DNA of 64,000 nt from Tenrec ecaudatus (GCF_050624435.1 NC_134536.1:8870758-8934757); one strand, 5' to 3'. Shown: positions 21,156 through 32,954, counted from the stretch's first letter. Notes: generated from the letters alone by a model not told the origin. Program-made: numbers and translations.

Positions 21156-21332
21156 CAAAAACCAGCCAAGGAACTCAGCTCAGTTGTACTCTGGCTTTGC
21201 TAATGAGTCCGTTTCTCATTTCATATCAAGAAAACTAATCTGGAAAAATAGATATTTTTGCGTTTATAATAATTTGTATGATTTGTCTAAAAATTGCACC
21301 AACGAAAGTAATTGTGTGTATGTGTGTTACAG

Positions 21333-21419
21333 ATATCGAGATCGGATTTATTCCTTGGCTGCTGAATGAAGTTGACAAAACCATGGAACACAGCATGTTG
21401 GGCAGGACGGTGCTTGACA
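21333..21419 (+). CDS. RSPH3: RSPH3 coding exon 7
   Basis: Acceptor tgtgttacag, strong donor gtaagt. Encodes DIEIGFIPWLLNEVDKTMEH and onward to RTVLD (residues 275-303), with split codons at both ends. The Ile-Gly-Phe-x-Pro-Trp-Leu core is conserved in mammalian RSPH3. Confidence 0.96.
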
Positions 21420-21765
21420 GTAAGTCCTTCTGATTTCTTTAAAAGACCTTTTCAGCCACATTGCATCAGATATCAACAGTACGGTTGTAGTATTTAAACA
21501 CTCAGGATGTTGACTACTTGAACAAACGTTGTGCATTCTTACCCTCAGTATTCTTTTTCATCATTCTATAATTGGTCAGCATGTGTGTCTTGTCACCTCC
21601 CTTCAGAAAGAATATTCTGTGAGAACAGACTGGGAGTGCAGCTCATGCTGCATGTAGTAAGTGCTGGCCTTGAAGAAAGGGTTCTAACCGAGGGGAGCTT
21701 GTTCCATGGTGGCTGCATCCAGAGGTGAAGACTGACAGTGATCTCTGTTCGTGTCAACCTTTCAG

Positions 21766-22097
21766 TGCTGATCCGCGAGGTGGTTGAGAGGAGACTGGAC
21801 ATGTTCGAGCATAAGTACCCGACCCCAGGAAACAGGAGCTGGCAGGGCAGCTCTGGAGCCATGGCAGGGTCTGTGGGACCGTACGAGGCTCAAGCACCAG
21901 GCACCTCACCAGCCCAGAACTCCTTCCTGACCAAAGACTACCTGCCTACACCAACTCCCGACAAAAGGTCCCTGGAAAGAGGGCTGTCTCAGGATGGGAG
22001 AGGGGTAGAGGAAGGAGACCCCACGGTGCAGAGCACCGAGGCAGGCATGAAGCAGACGGCAGAACTGCCAGACGTCTGGAACTCTGCACGGCCATGA
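21766..22097 (+). CDS. RSPH3: RSPH3 coding exon 8 (last), with stop
   Basis: Acceptor cctttcag. Residues 304-413 and TGA at 22095-22097. The first about 17 residues (LIREVVERRLDMFEH) are conserved. The remaining about 95 residues, rich in Pro, Gly, Ser and Thr, align poorly with what I recall of the human tail and look disordered. Radial spoke 3 tails are known to diverge quickly; a different annotated last exon is possible but less likely, because a poly(A) signal follows within 140 bp. Confidence 0.88.
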
Positions 22098-22255
22098 AGC
22101 CTGTCAGCAGCCAAGTGGACGGTGCGAAAAGTCAGAGGATGGCACATGAGCCCCCTCCCCACAGGGAAATTATGTCGTATTTAGTCAGCATGGACGGGGC
22201 AAGTTGGATGTGATGAAACCCTAAAACTAATAATAAAACAAAACCTTCAAGTAAA
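22098..22255 (+). other. RSPH3: RSPH3 3' UTR with poly(A) signal
   Basis: A short unique 3' UTR. AATAAA occurs at 22232-22237, about 135 bp after the stop, followed by A-rich then T/G-rich sequence typical of a cleavage site. The exact cleavage point cannot be set from sequence alone. Confidence 0.75.
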
Positions 22256-22651
22256 CACTGACTTATGCTTCGTTATGAGTGTCCTGTTGCCCTTCTTCCC
22301 ACCCCCACCCCACATATCTGGCGCACCTCCCTCCTCTCCCTTCTCTGATGTTGGGGGTCTGTTCGTTTTTTGGACAGTTAAATCCAGTAAGGCCTGTGGT
22401 AGCTGGAAACTGGGTAAGGCACAAACCTGTGAAAGACAGAAGCTACAGTATTTTCTACTGACAGCGACGGAGCACCCTGCACCCCGTCAGCAATGGAAAA
22501 TATGTGAGACCAGGAAAAACAAGGCCGTCCCACCAGGTCCCGGGTCCCATTGGTGCCCCTGGACACCTGCTCCTCAAGTATCAACTGTCTTCATTGACCC
22601 AGCAATTCACATTTACAACCAGAGCAAAAGGGATCCACCCCAGACAAGCCG
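22256..22651. other. No recognised feature after RSPH3
   Basis: Unique sequence following the poly(A) signal; nothing gene-like. Confidence 0.5.
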
Positions 22652-22802
22652 TGTGCTGCTGCTGCTATCAGGTGCCATCCAGTGGGTTTTGACTCGGCGG
22701 CCCTGTGAGCCACAAAAGAACACCTCGGGGGCTGTGCCATCCTCACAACCGTTCTGAAGTTGAGCCCATTCTTGCAGCCCATCATGTCCATGCGTCCAGT
22801 CA
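22652..22802 (-). mobile_element. RTE-type 3' end, antisense
   Basis: GCTGCTGCTGCTATCAGGTGCC, GCTGTGCCATCCTCACAACC and TTGAGCCCATTCTTGCAGCCC. It lies about 400 bp downstream of the RSPH3 poly(A) signal. Confidence 0.8.
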
Positions 22803-22971
22803 GTGTAAGCCAAACACGTACTTAACAGGCTGTCAGCTGAGGAAGCAGCTGTTTCTAGCCTTATGCTACTGGCTGTGCGCTACATTGCCCTGGGTGTCGA
22901 TGTGAATCTGCCGTCTGGCTGCCTGTAGCCCCGAGAAAGCACGTTGCCTCTGGTTGCAGCTGTGTGACATG

Positions 22972-23100
22972 GAGTTCATTCCAAACTCCCAGGGGAGGGC
23001 TGGCTGCTCCACGGGGTTTCCTAGCTGCAATCTTCATGGGAGCAGATCACCAGGCCTTTTCTCCTGCGACTTCAACCCACCCACCTTCTAGGTCAGGGCC
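22972..23100 (-). mobile_element. AfroSINE, antisense, partial
   Basis: GGCTGCTCCACGGGGTTTCC, GCAATCTTCATGGGAGCAGATC and CGACTTCAACCCACCC. Confidence 0.7.
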
Positions 23101-23357
23101 GAGGACTTTGCCCCGTTCCCGGAGGCCTAGTCTCAGTCAGGAAATGTGACTCCTCACATTCCCAGTCTCCTCTGTCCAGGGAGGAGTATTGCTGCTATGC
23201 AGGAAAAACGCTACTTCTGGGGGAAGCTTCATGGGAAGGACAGAGTCAGCATTTGGGGACCAGATGCTCTCTGGTACAACTATTCTCAACCCCACCTGTG
23301 TAGTGCTGGAGAGGCCATTGACAAGAAACAAACGAAAGAGTGTCTTTGTTCTAATAT

Positions 23358-23640
23358 GTTGTTGTCAGGTGCTGGCAAATCAATTCTGGCTCACAGCTAC
23401 CCTATGTACAACAGAACAAAACGCCACTCAGTCCTGCACCATCCTCGCCATTGCTCTTATATTTGAGCCCATTATTGCAACTCTGGATCAATCCATCTGC
23501 TCGAGGGCCTTCCTCTTTTGCACTGGGCTCTCCTAATAAGGTGCCTCAAGTACATGAGATGAAGTCTCACCATCCTTGCCTCAAAGGAGCTGCTAAGATT
23601 CCTCAGGTGGCAAATACCTCGGTCCTTGGCTTCCCGTGAG
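23358..23640 (-). mobile_element. RTE-type 3' end, antisense
   Basis: ATGTTGTTGTCAGGTGCTGG, CTATGTACAACAGAACAAAACG, CAGTCCTGCACCATCC and TGAAGTCTCACCATCCTTGCC: a well-preserved copy of about 280 bp. Confidence 0.87.
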
Positions 23641-23905
23641 GAAGCATTCACCCTGATGCCTGGTTTGTGATCCAAGTGAGGTTTTACGACGCACGGAAGC
23701 TTCAGGTTTTACACAGGCCCCCTCATGGCACGTCACACCCTCATGTGACCTGAAGCCAAAGAAACCACAGCACAGCCAGGGAGCAGCTGGAAAAGAGGGG
23801 GGTGGGCTTAAAGTTTCAGCCTGGATCGGCTTCCTACTTCCTGTGAAGGGGGGAGAGGGGCCTTGCCATGTAGAGGGACAACCCCTGGTTTCTGCCTCTG
23901 ACCGC

Positions 23906-24023
23906 CTCACAGAGCCTCCTAGTTGTACTTCTTGTGTATCAATGATGTACCTCTGGCGGCAGGCTCACAGAACCTCCTGGTTGTACTTCTTCTTGTGTAT
24001 CAATGATGTACCTCTAGCCGAGG
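23906..24023 (+). repeat. Tandem duplication, 58-60 bp unit
   Basis: Two units starting CTCACAGAGCCTCC (23906) and CTCACAGAACCTCC (23964), each with TTGTACTTCTTGTGTATC or its TTC-expanded form and AATGATGTACCTCT. The units are about 90 percent alike by eye. The second carries an extra TTC. Confidence 0.88.
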
Positions 24024-25455
24024 TGTGAATGAGTAGCAGCTGATGATGCAATGAGGCAAGTATGTAATGGCGTAGTTTGGCTATACTCCGTTTGATGACC
24101 TAATGTGGTCATCCTCCAGTTTCATACAATGTTGCTTTCCCCTACAACTTGGTCTTTGGAACACAGCCATGTGAATAAGTGTGTGTTCTCAGTGCTGTTG
24201 GCCACGGCGCCTGTTCTTGTCTTTGGTGAACTCTCACTCTAAGGAGGAGCACCTACAGTTCTGGTGCGGCAGGCCTCCTCCCACCAGGGACCAAGAATCG
24301 GCACCTATGTGTGTAGGATTAAACCAATCATTGTCTCTTCGCTCTTCAGTATGCAAGTAAGAACTTAGGGATTCTATGATTTAGTAATGGCATTTCATTT
24401 CTTTTTGCACAGCCCTACTATAAAACATTTTCAGACGATACCAGGAAAATACCATTCTCTCCTGGCCCTCAGACTGCTGGCCATTTGATCGGTGGCCTCA
24501 AGGCCTTGTTCAAGGTGTTGACACACAAAGATTGAAACACCTAGAGAGGTGTCGCCTGGTATTTTTCTGTATGAATGTAAAGTCGTTATTTGCATATCTC
24601 AATTTAGACCCAATAGTTTCATCTATATCAATTTCTCCCATCTTTTAAAAAATGCTAAGGTATTAGATAGTGTGGCTATGTTTAGAGCATGGGGAATTCA
24701 CCTCTGACTTCTTCATCTGACCTTATATGGAGATTTACCTCTGCTACTGAAAACCACAGATTGTTTCCAAAGTCATGGTAATGTTGAGCAATGAACTTTG
24801 GCTTCTGAGCTTGGAGGTAAGTGTAGCCTACTTTACCCGGACTATTTGTAGGCTGTGAGATTTGAAATAACTTACAATTGCCCAACTCTTCTCCTTAGTT
24901 TCTTTGTACCTTAGATAACAGGAGTGTGTCTATCTTACAAACTGAGAAAGAACACCTTTCTCCATTGGTCAGAAACTAATATGTGATATGTTTACATAAA
25001 GCAGCAGCAGTATATGGTTTACAAAGCACACTCGTCCGTGGATCATGTCATCGCTTAACCCTCACGGCAACCTTCGAGGCACATTTCCTATGCAATCACT
25101 AGTGCAGGCAAACAGCGAAACCACAACTGAGTGCCCACTGAGGGCAGTGGGGGTTCAGGGTAGGTCCTCCCCTGCCGCAGGGCAGACCCAGCTTCAATTC
25201 CCAGCCAGTGCACCTCGTGCCTGGCTACCATGTGTCTGTCCACAGAGGCTTGCGTGTTGCTCTGATGCTGAAGGTTTTCCGCAGGGCTTCCTTACTGAAC
25301 ACTGGGTTTACAAGACCCACCATCTTGAAGGGTTTTGATTTCCTCAACGAAAATTACAGTAACCATTTACCTTTACCTCCTGCCATCTATGTTGACTTTT
25401 ATTCACTTAATGAGGCAAATATACATCCAGATTATTCATTTTCTTCTAAGCCTTC
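24024..25455. other. Mostly unique intergenic DNA
   Basis: Apart from the MIR-like piece at 25012 and a short RTE-like phrase at 25235-25290 (GAGGCTTGCGTGTTGCTCTGATGCTG), no feature was seen. Confidence 0.45.
25012..25112 (+). mobile_element. MIR-like fragment
   Basis: TTTACAAAGCACACTCGTCC, GATCATGTCATCGCTTAACCCTCACGGCAACC and GGCACATTTCC match the 3' part of MIR. Confidence 0.55.
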
Positions 25456-25889
25456 TGTGTTAGACCAGGTTGACTAGAGAAACAAATTCAGTGACACTCA
25501 TATGTATAAGAAAGTTTTATATCAATAACTAATTATACATCAAGAGAATACCCCAGTCCAGTCCAACTCAAGTCCATAGATCCTATACTAGTACATAAGT
25601 CGCTCATCAGACTCACGCAGCCCATGCAATGAGGCAGAATGCAGGAAGATCACTGGCCGGTGGGTGCAAGGTTGCATAAATTCAATGGCCACATCACAGG
25701 GCTTGCGCAAGTCTCCATGTGGCATCAACAGGAAGGTGAAAGCAGAGAGAGAGGAGAAGTTCCCAGGACCCTCCTTATGAGGTCACGCCCACAAAAAGGT
25801 ACCATCAGGCTTTGCCCTGATTGACAGGCCAGACTCCACCCCTACACTTTTATACCTTCAAGTTGACACGAAATTATGTAACTACCATA
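25456..25889 (-). mobile_element. Solo ERV-L-type LTR, antisense
   Basis: 434 bp from TGTGTTAGACCAGGTTGACT to GTAACTACCATA on the + strand, the reverse complement of the TGTGGTAGTTAC subfamily. A perfect 5-bp duplication CCTTC flanks it (25451-25455 and 25890-25894). Confidence 0.85.
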
Positions 25890-25894
25890 CCTTC

Positions 25895-26514
25895 GAATCT
25901 CAAAATTATCTGTGTGGTATACTGACTTCTTTGGATACGCATCAATTTGACACAAATGTAAATTAAGTATTAATCCCAGTAAATCAGTTTCATTCATAAA
26001 AGTATTTCTTCAGTAATAAATATAAGCATAGTCAAAAAGTTCTTAGAAAGTAAACATCAAATATAAAGACAGAAAATGCTTTCCTATTGACCTGCCCAAA
26101 TGAGCCTTACAAGACGTCGAACGCACTATCTCAAATGTATAATGTTAAATATTATAAATTCTATATAAATATATAGTATCACACAATTTCACTTGTCAGT
26201 TAATATTGTGTGATTAGGTTATTTCAAAATAAGTTGACTTTTAAAGGAAATGTGCCATTTCGTTCACACGTCTATTTGACTCTTAGAGACAGGTATATAA
26301 GAAGTGCCCGTAAACCTGGTGTTGGGATGGACTAGGATGAAAGGTCAGGTGAGCTGCTGCCGAGAATTTACTAATAAAACCCCTGTGGATCACGACAGTC
26401 TCTTCCCACCATCCATAGGGCTCACTAGATAGCTGCCATCAGGCACAGCTGGGAGTCCGCAGACACAGCAGTGCACAAGATGCCCAGGAACACAGCTGTG
26501 TATTTGACAGCTTG
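25895..26514. other. AT-rich intergenic DNA, no feature
   Basis: Strongly AT-rich (for example 26140-26185). No coding or repeat signature. Confidence 0.5.
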
Positions 26515-26640
26515 GAGGCCCTGGTGACAGAGTAGAATTGCCCTAGCAGTTTTTCTAGACTGAAATCTTTGCAGGTGCAGATCACCAATCTGTTCTCCCA
26601 CAGAGCCATGGGTGAGTTTGACCTTCTGACCTCTAATCTA
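26515..26640 (-). mobile_element. AfroSINE, antisense, partial
   Basis: GACAGAGTAGAATTGCCC, GAAATCTTTGCAGGTGCAGATC and GTGAGTTTGACCTTCTGACC. Confidence 0.6.
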
Positions 26641-26764
26641 TAATAGAAGCAAACATGTTTATAGCAGCAGACAACTAAACTATAACAAACTCTTTGAACG
26701 TTATCAAGAGTGGGTGAAGGAGGAAGGAGAGTCACTAATTAGAGGGGTTGTTGTTTTGAAGCCT

Positions 26765-29700
26765 GTGGGAGTAAAGGCTTCTGGATCTTCACTTGCTGAC
26801 AGGCACAACTTAACATGAGAACAAACAGCTGCAAAAATTCTAATAGCAACTTGGAGTTATGAAGCATGAATCTAGGAAGATAGAAGTGGTAAAAATTAAA
26901 TAGAATGCACTCAGATCAATATCCTAGACATTAATGAGCTGAAATGGACTGGCATTAGCCATTTTGAATCACAAAATCGTACGGTTTACCATGCTGGGAA
27001 TGATGCAATAAAGAGGAATGAGGTTGCATTACTACTCGTCAAAAAGGAATTTCAAGCTCTATCATGGAGTACAGTGCTGTTTGTGATAAGATTATATTTA
27101 TCTGAATTTAAGGAAATCCAATCAAGGCAACTATTATTCAAATTTATGCAGCAACCACTAAAATTAGAGATGCAGAAATTGAATTTACCAACATCTTCAG
27201 TCTAAAATTGATCAAACATGCATTCAAGATACATTGATAATTATTGATTATTGGAATGCAGAAATTGAAAACAGGAAGGACAAGAGTTGGAAAATCTGCT
27301 TTGGTGATAGCAATGAAGCTGGTAACCACATGACAATTTTGAAAGACCAATGACTTGTTCATAGCAAATACCTTTTTTTCAACGACACTAAGAGCAAACT
27401 ATACACATGGACTTTTACGAATGGAATACACAGAAATCAAATTGACTGCATCAGTAGAAAAACATGCTGGCGAAGCTCAATATCAGCAACTAAAACCAGA
27501 CCAGGAGCTGAATGTGAAGCAGACCATCAGTTCCTTCTATGGAAGTTCAGATAGAACCTGAAGAGAATGAAAACAAGTCCACACGAGCCAAAACAGGACC
27601 TTGAGGCTAGTCCCCTAGTCTTAAGAACATCTCCAGAACGGATTTGTTGCACTGAGCACCAATGACCTGATGAGCTGTGGGATAAGCCAAAGAATATTCA
27701 TGACGAAAGCAAAAGGCTTTTTATTTAAAAGACAGGAAAGAAAGAAAAGATCACAGTGGATGTCAGAAGGGACTCTGAAACTTTCTTTTAATTGTAGAGT
27801 AGCTAAGACAAATGGGAGAGAAGCTGAAGCCAAAGAGCAAGCAGAAAATTTCAAATGGCAGCTTGATAAGACAAAGTAAACTATATGAGAAAATAATAAT
27901 AATTTATAAATTATCAAAGGTTCATGAGGGAGCAGGGATGGGCTGGGAGGAAAAAATGATGAGCTGATACCAATGGCTCAAGTAGAAAGCAAATGTTTTG
28001 AGAATGATGATGGCAATAAATGTATAAATGTGCTTGATACTCTCGATAAATGTATGGATGGTGATAAGAATTGTACAAGCCCCAATAAAATGATTTTTAA
28101 AAATAACATTCAAAAGAAAAAGTAAACTAGTATAATGAAATGTACAAAGACCTAGAGTTAATCAACCAAAATGGATGAACACATTCAGCATATCTTAAAC
28201 TGAAAGAACTGAAGAAAAATCCAGGCCTTGAGTTGCAATATGGAAAGATTCTATAGGCCAAATATTGAATGATGCAGGAAGCATCAAGAGAAGATGGAGC
28301 TTATACCCAGAATCACTGGACCAAAAAGCACTAGTCGACATTCCATCGTTCCGGGAGGGAGCATATGAGGGAGAGCCAATGGTGCTGAAGGAAGAAGTTC
28401 AAGCTTCACTGAAAGCATTAGACAAAAACAAGTCTCCAGGACTTGACAGGATACCAATTGAAATATCCAACAAGCTGATAAAGCACTTGAAGCACTCACT
28501 GGTCTATGCCAAGAAATTTGGGAGACAGCTACCTGGCCAACTGACTGGAAGAGATCCATATCTGAAGAAGAAAAGAAAGAAAGATGACCCAACAGAAAGG
28601 TGATCCAGCAGAATGTTCAAATTATACAACCATTTCATTTCATCTCCTACACGTAATGGTCTTCCTGAAGATCATCCAACACAGTTGCAGCCACACATTG
28701 ACAGGGAGCTGCCAGAGGTTCAGGCCAGATTCTGATTCAGAACAAGGGATATAATAGCTGATGTCAGATGGATCTCGACGGAAAGCAGAGACTACCAGAA
28801 AGATGTTTACTTGTGTGTGTCTGACTGTGCCTAGGCATGTGGCTGTGTGGACCGTAACAAATTGGACAGCCTTGAGAAGAACGGGAATTCCTGAAGAGGA
28901 CACACTGTGTTCCTGCAGAAGCTGTACGTGGACTAAGAGTTGTGAGAACAGAACAAGGTAATACTGCCTGGTTTAAAATCAAGAAAAATGTACACCAGGG
29001 TTGTCTCCTCTCATCATACTTGTTCAATCTGTATGCTGAGCATCAGATAAGCTGGATCTTATGAAGAAGAATGTGGCATCTGGACTGGAGGAAGGCTTAT
29101 AAACAGCTTGAAATATGCAGATGACACAACCTTGCTAGCTGCAAGTGACAGGACATAAGGCACTTGCTAATGGAGATCAAGAATTTCATCCTTCAGTATG
29201 GATTATGACTCAATGGAAGGAAGACCAAAATCCTCACCAGTAGATGACCAGACCAAAATATGATATCATGATAAATGGAGAAAAGATTGACAGTTTTTGT
29301 TTTGCTTGGATCCACATCAATGCTCACGGAAGCAGCATTCAAGAGATTAAAAGACAAGTTGCTTTGGCTAAATCTGCTGTATGAGACCTCTTTAGAGTGT
29401 GGAAAGGCAGGTACTTTGAGGACTAAGGTGCTCCTAACACAAACAATAGTGTTTTCAATCAACTCATATACGTGAAATTTGGACATTGAATAAGGGAGAC
29501 AGACCAAGGAAGATTGATGTGTTTGAGTTATGGTGCTGGCAAAGAATATTGACTATCAAAAGAACAAACAAATCTGTCTTAGAAGAGGTACAGCTTCTTA
29601 AAGAGGAGGAGGATGAGATTTCATCTCATGTACTTTGAACATGTTGCCAGGAGAGACCAGTGCCTGGAGAAGAACATCAGGCTTGGTGAAGTAGAGGGGC

Positions 29701-29876
29701 AGCGACAGAAAGAGGAAGGCCCTCTACGTGATGGATGGGCACAGTGGCTGTAACAATGAGCTCAAACATAAGAACAGTGGTGAGGAGGGTGCAGGACTGG
29801 GCAGGGTTTCCTTCTGTTGTACGTGGGGCTGCTGTGGGTCTGAACTGGCTCAATGGCACCTAATAACAACAATAAG
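26765..29876 (+). mobile_element. RTE/BovB-type LINE, nearly full length
   Basis: Starts near the endonuclease coding region (ATTAATGAGCTGAAATGGAC, then CAAATTTATGCAGCAACC for the Q-I-Y-A motif) and continues through reverse transcriptase, where TATGCAGATGAC encodes the catalytic YADD (29114-29125). It ends in the family's 3' tail at 29750-29876 (GGCTGTAACAATGAGCTCAAAC to GGCACCTAATAACAACAATAA). Many stops and frameshifts make it inactive. The same 3' end is used by the SINEs in this window, so such LINEs supplied their machinery. An L1-type insertion sits at 27884-28118. Confidence 0.88.
27884..28118 (+). mobile_element. 5'-truncated L1-type insertion inside the RTE LINE
   Basis: Only the last about 235 bp of the element, ending CCCCAATAAAATGATTTTTA and an A-rich tail. 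It is flanked by an 11-bp duplication AAAGTAAACTA (27873-27883 and 28119-28129), so it inserted by target-primed reverse transcription after the RTE copy. Confidence 0.88.
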
Positions 29877-30119
29877 AGGGTAGATATATATGAACTAAAG
29901 TGAAGGGAAACACTGCATTGAAAAATCAGAATTCTTCCATGAACTTTCAGAAGCATCCATATACAGTAAGAGAGAGGGTAGCACAAAATGATCAGGACAG
30001 TGGAAGACTCTGGAAGGAGCATAAGAGGCACCAGAGGTAAACACTATCACACACACAATCCTGCAGGAGCCGTAATAGCAATAATCTATGATTAGATACA
30101 TTAGAGATTTGGGGAGATG

Positions 30120-31045
30120 AATGGGACTACATCCACAAATATATATTGGTTTGACAAGCTATGTTTCCCCATATATATTATGTGCTGCAAATATCTCCAT
30201 AAATATAGTAAGAGGGTACAGGGGCAACGTTATGAAAACTTCATTAATGCCTTGAAGAAATGAGTCACGGGCATGGGAGTTCAGGACCATAGACTCGGGG
30301 GACATGAAGGTCAATTGGCATAACAGTTCAAAAAGACAATGTGCTATGTCTTACTTTAATAGGTAGCACCTGTAGTCATAAAAGTTGGCACCTTATGAGG
30401 AGCCATCTAAGGTACAACTAGTGGCCTCTTCCTGCTCCAAGAAAAGAAAGAGTGAAGAAGATAGAAGACACATTGAAACAATTAGTCCAGCTGACTAGTG
30501 GACCATGGGAATCCCTGGCCTCCACAACCCTGATATCAGAACTAGACGCAGCCCGGCTACCATGGCTGGCTCCTCTGGAAGAGATAATAAAGGTCCCTGG
30601 TAGAGTGCGTGGAAGAGGAATGTGGCACAAAACGTAAGCTCATCAGAAAGGCCAGGCTTACTGGTATGATGGAAACTGTGGCCCCTAGACACCTTCCAAG
30701 TTTGACATTGAACTCACCCCTGGGGTTCACCTTCCAGTCACACACAGGTGAACAGGCACACCAGAGAGACACAGTCTTTAGCACCACAAACTGTGCAGAT
30801 CAAATGGGAGCATTTGCCTAGGAATAAAGCCCAAAAGAAGAGGCCAGGCAAGGAGGACATATGGACATGACAAACAGGGTGGGGATGGGAAGAGTGCTAT
30901 CCCACCATGGGGAATCCCATCGTTGTGACAAATCAAAAGGAATTTAAATTGTTGAGTGGAAAATCAACTTTCTCTGTAAACTCCATCCCCTGCCCCAAAC
31001 CCAGCACCGCCACCCCTGACACACAGATCACAATAAAAACCTGGC
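30120..31045 (+). mobile_element. L1 3' UTR-type repeat (older type)
   Basis: Contains the afrotherian L1 3' UTR modules in order: AAGTTGGCACCTTATGAGGAGCCATCTAAGG, the TGAAGAAGATAGAAGACACA block, GGTCCCTGGTAGAGTGCG, CAGATCAAATGGGAGCATTTG and a terminal ACACAGATCACAATAAAAACC. No ORF2 sequence is attached. The left limit is uncertain. Confidence 0.6.
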
Positions 31046-31059
31046 ATTCTGTGATGCTC

Positions 31060-31915
31060 ACCTTCCCAACATGATCGCTGAAGGCAAAATTGGTGCATAA
31101 GCTAATATGATGAAGAAAGCTGATGGTTCCTGGATATTACAAGATGTAGTGTCTGGGGTTTGAAGATAAACAAGTGGCCATCTAGCAGGGAAGCAACAAA
31201 GCCCACATGGAAGAAGCACACCAACCCATGTGAGAGCGAGGTGTCAACGGGATCAGGTATCAGGCATCAGAAGACCCAAAACAAACAACCACTTCAATGC
31301 GAATCAGGGGGATCATAATGGAGACCCAAACTCCATCAGTAAACAATTAAACATCCCCTCACAGAAGAGTCACAAGGAAGGAACAAGCCAGCCAAGGTGT
31401 AGTACAGCACCTCCCCCACTATCATGATCCCAGTTCTATCTTACAAATCTGGTTAGACCAGAGCATATACAGAGGTACAGATAAGAGCTCTCAACACACA
31501 GAATCCAGGACAGAAAACCCCTAAGGACCAATGATGAGAGTAGCAATACCATGAGGGTAGGGGAGAAGTGAGGGGAGAAGGGAAAGAAAGGGGAAACCGA
31601 TCACAATGATCAAAATACAATCCCACCCACCCTCATGGAGACAAAGAACAGAAGCAGGTGAAGGGAGACAGTGGACGGTGTAAAATATAAAACTAGAAAT
31701 AATTTATAAATTATCAAGGGTTCACGAGGGTGGGAGGTTAGGGGAGGGAGGGGCAAATAGAGGAGCTGATACCAAGGGTTCAAGTAGAAAGAAAATGGTT
31801 TCTAAAGGATGATGGCAACATATGTACAAATGTGCTTGATACAATTGATATATGGATTGTTATAAGAGCTGTAAGACCCCCAGTGAAATGATTTATTAAA
31901 ATTTTTCAAATAAAA
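31060..31915 (+). mobile_element. L1-type 3' UTR element, sense
   Basis: Runs from the AGGCAAAATTGGTGCATAAGC module, through GATCAGGTATCAGGCATCAGAAG and the ATTTATAAATTATCAAGGG stretch, to the 3' end CCCCCAGTGAAATGATTTATT. It faces the antisense copy starting at 32052, tail to tail. Confidence 0.75.
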
Positions 31916-32429
31916 ATGGCAACAGTAATTTGAGAAGGATTTAATAAGGCATGTAGAGAAACTAGGGCTGGCAGAAGAATGTAAACATGAAATGTATTGC
32001 ACTTCCTGCATATGTATAATACTCATATAAAAACCCTTAGAATAATTTTTAACTTTCTGTTTATTAATCATTTTATTGGGGGACTCTTACAAATCTTATA
32101 GCAATCCATCATTCAATTGTATTAAGCACACTTGTACATATGTTGCCATCAACATTTCCAAAACATTTTCTTTCTACTTGGGTCCTTGGTATCAGATCCT
32201 CTTTTTCCCCCTCCCTCCCCCACCCTCCCACCCTTTCACCCTCATGAATCCTTGATCAATTATATATTATTGTTGTTATTTCATGTCTTACACTGGCTGT
32301 TGTCTCCCTTCACCCACATTTCTATTATTCGTCCCCCTCAGGGTGGTGGGGGCTATATATCCAACCTTGTGATGGTTTCCCCTTTCTCCCCCTTCCCCAC
32401 CCCCTGCCCTTACCATCCCCCTACCCTCA

Positions 32430-32954
32430 TGAGGTAGTTGGTTTATTGTGCCAACCTGGCTGATAAACACATGTGGGGTTAATTGAAGTGCAGAGGGATA
32501 AATGTCTCACTGAGCCTCATCTTTCTAGTTCTCCGGTCTACTTGTGATGGTCAGACCAGGGTGCACCTGCCTTAGCCAGTTCCCTGCTTCAGCTGGCAAG
32601 GCTTACTTCCTGCAAAACATCCCTGAGGAGAAGCCACATGGACCTTCCCCGATGCAGCCCTGGGTGCTGGAGCACCTGTGTAGAAACAAACCCCTGCCAG
32701 AGCTGAGATGTTTACACACTCACTGACTCAGCTTTCCTCCTGCAGTCGGCGTCATTGCGTGTGTTTTGTGAGATGGAGGAGGACTTTGTGGATTGGTGTT
32801 GGACATATGGGTTAATGGGTTAATGTTGGACTTGTGGGCTTGGGCAGTCCTGGGTAGGGATATTTTCTTGATGCCCACTTTACCTTTATATAAAAGTCTC
32901 TTTTATACATGAGTTTCTGTGGATTTGTTTCTCTAAAGTACCCAGACTAACACA
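32430..32954 (+). mobile_element. Solo ERV-L LTR, sense, inserted in an L1-type element
   Basis: Begins TGAGGTAGTTGGTTTATTGTGCC and ends CCCAGACTAACACA, the same family as the provirus LTR at 34183. Flanks CCTCA and CCTAA fit a 5-bp duplication with one substitution. Comparison with the uninterrupted copy at 62363-63326 shows that it splits an antisense L1-type 3' UTR. Confidence 0.85.

Larger units (their letters stand above)
5691..22097 (+). other. RSPH3: RSPH3 gene, coding span (8 coding exons)
   Basis: Radial spoke head protein 3, the scaffold of the axonemal radial spoke, which links outer doublets to the central pair in motile cilia and flagella. In mammals it is also an A-kinase anchoring protein, and loss of the human gene causes primary ciliary dyskinesia. 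Recognised from conserved blocks: residues about 8-20 (TYTSQPRALPCQRRRYR), 36-52 (GNIMYDRRVIRGNTYAL), 104-190 (ECQTDAFLDRPPTPLF and following) and 246-304. An amphipathic helix at about 164-182 (KTIEQSLLEVMEEEE) fits the RII-anchoring helix, and a second at about 247-264 (AQRYLADLLPSVFGSL) fits the Dpy-30-type docking helix. Exons: 5691-5770, 11763-11850, 13314-13455, 15228-15373, 17216-17419, 18723-18885, 21333-21419, 21766-22097. Together they make 1,242 nt and 413 aa with no internal stop. Human RSPH3 is about 560 aa; the difference is mostly an N-terminal extension that is not open here. Junctions were placed by hand; the gene identity is certain. Confidence 0.97.

Noticed and set aside
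22275-22757. 160-codon + strand frame just after RSPH3
   Set aside because: Starts after the poly(A) signal and ends in an antisense RTE 3' end; no similarity recognised.
28265-28603. 112-codon frame that looks like a real protein
   Set aside because: It is part of the reverse transcriptase coding region of a dead RTE LINE, not a host gene.
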